A stretch of DNA of 9,059 nucleotides, taken from assembly GCA_964596405.1 (NCBI GenBank), contig CAZQSS010000035.1:1-9059 (forward strand). Reading direction: 5' to 3'. Below are positions 6,133-9,059 of this stretch, piece by piece. Under the pieces are notes generated by a model. The model did no database searches. It saw only the letters and a program-made list of their open reading frames with translations, and had not been told where the DNA came from. Position 1 is the stretch's first letter. Each line of letters opens with the position of its first letter. Position numbers and translations under genes: made by a program. The stretch comes from CAZQSS01 sp964596405 (lineage in GTDB: Bacteria; Patescibacteriota; Patescibacteriia; Magasanikbacterales; UBA10003).

Positions 6133-6158
6133 TAAATTTATAAATTTCCAATGAAAAT

Positions 6159-6187
6159 ATAATAACTTATTTTAGCTAAAAAGTCAA
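6159..6187 (-). promoter_or_regulatory. Promoter of tRNA-Glu
   Basis: On the minus strand TTGACT (6182-6187) and TATTAT (6159-6164) are separated by 17 bases. The -35 box is identical to that of the tRNA-Met promoter in this window. The predicted start is near 6152, about 57 nt before the tRNA. Confidence 0.78.
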
Positions 6188-6193
6188 GATTAA

Positions 6194-6232
6194 AAACAAT
6201 CCCGTCCCGAGGACTCGGGATCGGGATTGTTT
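6194..6232 (-). terminator. Intrinsic terminator of the HU gene
   Basis: A long two-part hairpin lies eight bases after the HU stop codon. The outer 11-bp stem is 6194-6204 with 6222-6232, and the inner 6-bp stem is 6205-6210 with 6215-6220 and a GGAC loop, with one bulged base at 6221. On the minus strand it ends in a run of five T. The inner 16 bp is the same palindrome found in the HU leader, in opposite orientation. Confidence 0.88.
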
Positions 6233-6244
6233 AGAAGATGAAGA

Positions 6245-6523
6245 CTATGCTTTAAGCGCGTCCTTTAAAGCCTTGCCGGCTTTAAATTTGGGAACCTTTA
6301 CCGCCGGGATTTGAATCTTTTCGGTCGGATGTTGCGGATTGACGCCGGTGCGGGCCGCGCGGAGCTTGGAACTAAAAGCGCCAAAACCGGTCAGGACCAC
6401 TTCTTCGCCTTTCTTTAAGGCTTCGGTGACCAAGGCCGTAAAAGTACTGAGCATCTCCTCGCCTTCGCGTTTGGAAATGTTCAATTTTTCCGCTAAAGCT
6501 TGAGCTAATTCTGCTTTATTCAT
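6245..6523 (-). CDS. HU-family nucleoid DNA-binding protein
   Basis: HU proteins are small dimeric proteins that bend DNA and compact the nucleoid. The 92-residue protein has the whole family pattern: MNKAELAQALAEKLNISKRE (helical body), LTGFGAFSSKLRAARTGVNP (strand and start of the DNA-embracing arm, with the conserved RxGxNP and intercalating proline), and IPAVKVPKFKAGKALKDAL at the end. The loop NPQHPTEK has one residue more than the common NPQTGEE. HU is preferred over IHF because no alpha/beta-specific features are visible and such genomes usually carry a single HU. The start is supported by a strong Shine-Dalgarno sequence seven bases upstream. It has its own promoter and terminator and is therefore monocistronic. 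Confidence 0.95.
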   Translation of the reverse strand: MNKAELAQALAEKLNISKREGEEMLSTFTALVTEALKKGEEVVLTGFGAFSSKLRAARTGVNPQHPTEKIQIPAVKVPKFKAGKALKDALKA

Positions 6524-6527
6524 AGGT

Positions 6528-6538
6528 TCACCCCCTTT
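6528..6538 (-). promoter_or_regulatory. Strong ribosome binding site of the HU gene
   Basis: AAAGGGGGTGA on the minus strand differs by one base from the ideal AAAGGAGGTGA and ends a few bases before the ATG. It fixes the start. It stands out because tsaD, fic and the surface operon show no such site. Confidence 0.85.
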
Positions 6539-6573
6539 CGGTAAGAGTTAGTAAAGTTTGTATTAAGCCAGAG

Positions 6574-6603
6574 ATTCCTCTCCCGAGTCCTCGGGATCGG
6601 AAT
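6574..6603. repeat. REP-like 30-bp palindrome in the HU leader
   Basis: The outer arms ATTCC (6574-6578) and GGAAT (6599-6603) flank an inner perfect palindrome TCCCGAG-TC-CTCGGGA (6581-6596), separated by TC/TC mismatches. GACA follows, giving GGAATGACA, a string that also occurs at 1185-1193. The inner 16 bp is the reverse complement of the core of the HU terminator. It lies in the predicted 5' untranslated region of the HU mRNA and has no T-run, so it is not a simple terminator. Confidence 0.8.
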
Positions 6604-6628
6604 GACAACTGTGGAATCACCGTTTACT

Positions 6629-6657
6629 ATAGTATCATTTTTAGCTATGATAAGCAA
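6629..6657 (-). promoter_or_regulatory. Probable promoter of the HU gene
   Basis: On the minus strand TTGCTT (6652-6657) and TACTAT (6629-6634) are 17 bases apart. The predicted start is near 6622, giving a leader of about 100 nt that contains the REP-like palindrome. Confidence 0.6.
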
Positions 6658-6675
6658 AAAAATTGTCCACAGAGC

Positions 6676-8202
6676 TTATTTGGCGTATTCCACTACGCGG
6701 GTTTCGCGGATAATAGTGATCCGGATTTCACCGGGGTATTGAAGTTCTTGTTCAATTTTGCGGGCGATGTCTTTGGCCAATTGAAAAGCGGAATAATCAT
6801 CAATTTCATTCGGCTTAACAAAGACGCGTATTTCGCGGCCGGCTTGAATGGCGTAAACTTTTTCAATGCCCGGGAAACCGCTGGCGGTTTTTTCCAGTTC
6901 TTCCAGACGCGCCACAAATTGTTCGTAAGTGTCCTTGCGGGCGCCCATGCGCGCGCCGGAAATGGCGTCGGCGGCTTTAACCACCGAAGCATAGATGTTG
7001 TAGGGCTGATCGGCGTGATGGGTTTTGGCCGCTTGCGCCACATCTTCATCCAAATTGAATTTTTTAAGAATGACGTAGCCGATTTCCGGATGCGACCCTT
7101 GGGTCTCTTGATCCACGGATTTGCCGATGTCATGAAAGAAGCCGCATTTTTTGGCTTTGGCGGCATCCAACCCCAGCTCCTCGGCGATGAGGGCCGAGAG
7201 GTAGGCCGTTTCCATGGAATGGTTTAAGATATTTTGGCCGTAGCTGGTGCGGTATTTAAGCCGTCCGACGATGCCCACCAATTTGGGGTCAATGCCGGTG
7301 ATGCCCATTTTGTAGAGCGATTCTTCGCCGGCCTTTTTAATATCCAGGGCCAAATCTTGTTTGGCCTTTTCCACAAACTCTTCAATGCGCGCTGGCTGAA
7401 TACGGCCGTCGGCCATAAGTTTTTCCAGCGCGAGCTTGGCCACTTGGCGGCGGATGGGAGAGAAGCCGGAGACCATAATGGTTTCCGGAGTTTCATCAAT
7501 AATCAGTTCACAGCCGGTAAGTTTTTCTATGGCTTTAATATTACGGCCTTCTTTGCCGATAATGCGCCCCTTCATTTCATCGTTGGGCAAGCTCACGGCG
7601 GTGGAAGTGGTTTCGGCCGCGTGCGAAGAGGCGGTGCGCTGAATAGCGCCCATAATAATTTCCCGCGCCTTGTCCTCATAGGCTTCGGAGGCCGTCATTT
7701 CCATTTTGCGGATGCGGGCCATTAAATCATCTTTGCTTTGTTGTTCAATTTGTTTAATTAATTCTTCCTTGGCTTCTTCCTTGGTGAGACTCGCGATGTT
7801 TTGCAATTTTAAAGCTTGCTGTTCGCGCAGGCCTTCAATCTCGCCTTTAATTTGGTTGACGCGGTCTATTCTTTCCTGCAGTTTTTGCTGTTTGTCTTGG
7901 AACTCCAAAAGTTTTTGGTCAAACATACTTTCGCGCCGCTCCAAACGTTGTTGCACGTTGTGAAGTTCCTGGCGATTCTGCCGTTCTTCGCGCTTGGCCT
8001 CATCTATGATTTGCACAGCTTTTTCTTTGGCCTGCAAAATAAATTCTTGCTGTTTGGTTTTGGCCTCGTTTAAGATTTTTTCGGCTTTGGCCTCTATGGA
8101 GTTGGCCTGGGCCTGGGCGATTTTTTTACGCAAAAAGTAGCCGACAACCAGGCCGATAATCAGTCCGACGGCGCCCAAAAGCGGTAAAATTAATTGCGAC
8201 AT
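6676..8202 (-). CDS. rny: Ribonuclease Y
   Basis: RNase Y is a membrane-bound endoribonuclease that starts mRNA decay in many bacteria lacking RNase E. The 508-residue protein has all expected parts in order: an N-terminal membrane helix (about 4-24), a long charged coiled coil (about 25-165), a KH RNA-binding domain with GRIIGKEGRNIKAIE (212-226), and an HD domain with HDIGK (His357, Asp358). THHADQP follows the HD motif, and the conserved end IRETRVVEYAK closes the protein. The length is about the family norm, so the gene looks intact. The start is supported by GAGGA 11 bases upstream, which lies in the arm of a hairpin at 8212-8230. Transcription probably begins near 8465, giving an unusually long structured leader. 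Confidence 0.97.
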   Translation of the reverse strand: MSQLILPLLGAVGLIIGLVVGYFLRKKIAQAQANSIEAKAEKILNEAKTKQQEFILQAKEKAVQIIDEAKREERQNRQELHNVQQRLERRESMFDQKLLEFQDKQQKLQERIDRVNQIKGEIEGLREQQALKLQNIASLTKEEAKEELIKQIEQQSKDDLMARIRKMEMTASEAYEDKAREIIMGAIQRTASSHAAETTSTAVSLPNDEMKGRIIGKEGRNIKAIEKLTGCELIIDETPETIMVSGFSPIRRQVAKLALEKLMADGRIQPARIEEFVEKAKQDLALDIKKAGEESLYKMGITGIDPKLVGIVGRLKYRTSYGQNILNHSMETAYLSALIAEELGLDAAKAKKCGFFHDIGKSVDQETQGSHPEIGYVILKKFNLDEDVAQAAKTHHADQPYNIYASVVKAADAISGARMGARKDTYEQFVARLEELEKTASGFPGIEKVYAIQAGREIRVFVKPNEIDDYSAFQLAKDIARKIEQELQYPGEIRITIIRETRVVEYAK

Positions 8203-8465
8203 AAATAAAAATCCTCATGAAATTTGAGGACGTTATTTACAGCCGCGGCTGGAAAGCCCGGACTTTAAGAAGAAGGGTTTTTCAACAAACTAAAACATCA
8301 AATTCGTTAGTCTGTTAAGACTTACGAGTGGTACTTTCTGGAAAGTAGTAGCAAGATGTTTATTAAGCATAATTTGACGGAAATCTCCGGAAAATCGCTA
8401 TTCTATGAAAAACTTTATTCCTTCTTAAGTAATAACGCCTCAAAGATCGGTTATTAATTTAATCT
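8203..8465 (-). ncRNA. Structured 5' leader of rny (candidate cis-regulatory RNA)
   Basis: This stretch has no credible gene but is full of exact inverted repeats. They are 8430-8436/8450-8456 (7 bp), 8378-8381/8386-8389 (4 bp, tetraloop), 8332-8338/8341-8347 (7 bp), 8305-8326 (5 bp plus 3 bp around a mismatch), and a 12-bp palindrome CAGCCGCGGCTG at 8240-8251. Arms 8293-8299/8355-8361 (7 bp) enclose two of these hairpins and would form a three-way junction. Arm 8298-8304 can also pair with 8371-8377 (7 bp), crossing the former. A promoter at 8472-8500 implies it is the rny leader. It could instead be a separate small RNA. No hallmark of RNase P RNA, tmRNA, SRP RNA or a riboswitch class known to me was recognised. 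Confidence 0.5.
8212..8230 (-). promoter_or_regulatory. Hairpin that masks the rny ribosome binding site
   Basis: On the mRNA, TCCTCA pairs with TGAGGA across a 7-nt loop. The second arm contains GAGGA, the only Shine-Dalgarno-like sequence before the rny ATG. If formed, the hairpin would block ribosome loading. The pairing is seen directly; the regulatory role is inferred. Confidence 0.6.
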
Positions 8466-8471
8466 GACTTT

Positions 8472-8500
8472 AGTGTAGCACATTTTCGGCCTGGCGTCAA
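8472..8500 (-). promoter_or_regulatory. Probable promoter of rny and its leader
   Basis: On the minus strand TTGACG (8495-8500) and TACACT (8472-8477) are 17 bases apart, just downstream of the truB stop codon. The predicted start near 8465 gives a leader of about 263 nt. Read-through from truB is also possible because no minus-strand terminator lies between them. Confidence 0.68.
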
Positions 8501-8522
8501 GTTAGCCCTAAAACAGGGGTTT

Positions 8523-9059
8523 TTACAAAGTCTCGGCTTCTTTTAGGATATAGGGGCCGATAGCGGTGCGGGTTAACTCAAGGCAGTAAGCTCCTACCCC
8601 CAGGGCCTGGCCAATGTCTTGGGCTAAGGTGCGGATGTAGGTGCCGGCCGAGCAGGACACTTCAATTTTAAGATAAGGCCAGGCGTAGCTTAAAAATTTA
8701 ATTTCATAGATTTCAATTTGGGCGGGTTTGCGCTCCACGGTTTGGCCTTGGCGGGCCAGGGTATATAATCTTTGGCCATTTATTTTTTTGGCGGAAAACA
8801 TCGGCGGGGTTTGTTCTTGTTTGCCAATAAATTTTTTTAAAACTTTTTCAATTTCGTTTGGAATCAATTGTTTGGTTATTGTTTCTTGGTTATTGGTTAT
8901 TTTGCCAGTGGGGTCTCCCGTCTCCGAAGTAGCGCCCAAAAACAAAACGGCCTCATAAGTTTTGGGCAAATTTTTAAATTCGTCCAGCCGTTTGGTGGCT
9001 TCGCGCCCTACGCCCACAATTAAAAGTCCGGTGGCAAACGGGTCCAACGTACCGGCATG
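8523..9059 (-). CDS. truB: tRNA pseudouridine-55 synthase TruB (5' end cut by the window)
   Basis: TruB isomerises U55 in the T loop of tRNAs to pseudouridine. The 178 visible residues start in the catalytic motif HAGTLDPFATG. The nucleophilic Asp codon is at 9042-9044, and the reading frame stays open to the window edge. Further family signatures are KTYEAVLFLG, TSETGDPTG, QTPPMFSAKKINGQRLYTLARQG and CSAGTYIRTLAQDIG. The TTG at 9045-9047 is an internal Leu, not the start. About 40 N-terminal residues should lie outside the window. The protein stops (TAA) right after LTRTAIGPYILKEAETL, so the C-terminal domain of longer TruB proteins is absent. A variable loop is encoded by a 7-bp repeat array. 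Confidence 0.95.
   Translation of the reverse strand, partial: HAGTLDPFATGLLIVGVGREATKRLDEFKNLPKTYEAVLFLGATSETGDPTGKITNNQETITKQLIPNEIEKVLKKFIGKQEQTPPMFSAKKINGQRLYTLARQGQTVERKPAQIEIYEIKFLSYAWPYLKIEVSCSAGTYIRTLAQDIGQALGVGAYCLELTRTAIGPYILKEAETL
8873..8900. repeat. Four-unit heptamer array inside truB
   Basis: Consecutive units TGGTTAT, TGTTTCT, TGGTTAT and TGGTTAT lie at 8873-8879, 8880-8886, 8887-8893 and 8894-8900; on the coding strand three are ATAACCA. They encode ITNNQETIT in the variable loop between the TGDPTG and PPMFSA motifs. The one divergent unit changes what would be an in-frame TAA into GAA. Confidence 0.85.

Noticed and set aside
6739..8073. Several open frames antisense to or out of frame with rny
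   Set aside because: They overlap a complete, highly conserved RNase Y frame and are low-complexity shadows with no family motif and no RBS.
8203..8522. A housekeeping RNA (RNase P RNA, tmRNA, SRP RNA, 6S RNA) between rny and truB
   Set aside because: A string like AAAGTCCGGGC at 8255-8265 on the minus strand recalls RNase P RNA. The other conserved parts of RNase P RNA, the tmRNA tag and tRNA-like end, and the SRP tetraloop domain were not found.
8503..8525. Plus-strand terminator-like hairpin with T-run after truB
   Set aside because: The stem is only CCCT/AGGG and no plus-strand gene ends before it; on the minus strand it has no T-run.
9045..9047. TTG as a possible truB start
   Set aside because: The frame continues upstream as HAGT, the conserved part of the catalytic motif, so this codon is an internal Leu and the true start is outside the window.

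Overview
The window looks like chromosome from a member of the Candidate Phyla Radiation (Patescibacteria, Parcubacteria-like). This rests on inference from several signs: a TruB that ends without its usual C-terminal domain, tRNA genes without an encoded CCA end, several genes with no visible Shine-Dalgarno sequence, short heptamer tandem arrays and TCCCGA/TCGGGA palindromes, and a cassette of long exported proteins with no recognised family name. No rRNA or other taxonomic marker is present, so the phylum-level call is moderate and anything finer would be a guess. All reading frames use ordinary stop codons.

Layout. At the left end, on the minus strand, an elongator tRNA-Met runs directly into tsaD (t6A37 tRNA modification) with only four bases between them. 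A divergent plus-strand promoter at about 1190-1217 drives a tight three-gene operon (1289-4824). It encodes a membrane-anchored protein, a 731-residue anchored beta-propeller protein and a putative lipoprotein. I recognise no named family for the three full-length proteins, but all three carry what appears to be the same domain of about 90-110 residues around a GYK[IV] motif. This is the best candidate here for an undescribed system.

The rest lies on the minus strand. A class II Fic AMP-transferase gene (4866-5900) has a perfect-consensus promoter overlapped by three 11-bp direct repeats. To its right come tRNA-Glu with its own promoter and terminator, an HU-family DNA-binding protein gene with promoter, strong RBS and terminator, and rny (RNase Y). 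The rny gene sits behind a roughly 260-nt structured leader at 8203-8465. The right edge cuts the 5' part of truB (tRNA pseudouridine-55 synthase).

Functionally, the conserved genes concern tRNA supply and modification (tRNA-Met, tsaD, tRNA-Glu, truB), RNA turnover (rny) and nucleoid structure (HU). The plus-strand operon appears to be a cell-surface module. Two themes run across the window. Four-unit 7-bp arrays have entered the variable loops of tsaD and truB, and a similar array lies in the tRNA-Glu leader. TCCCGA/TCGGGA palindromes occupy the leader of the surface operon, the HU leader and the HU terminator.
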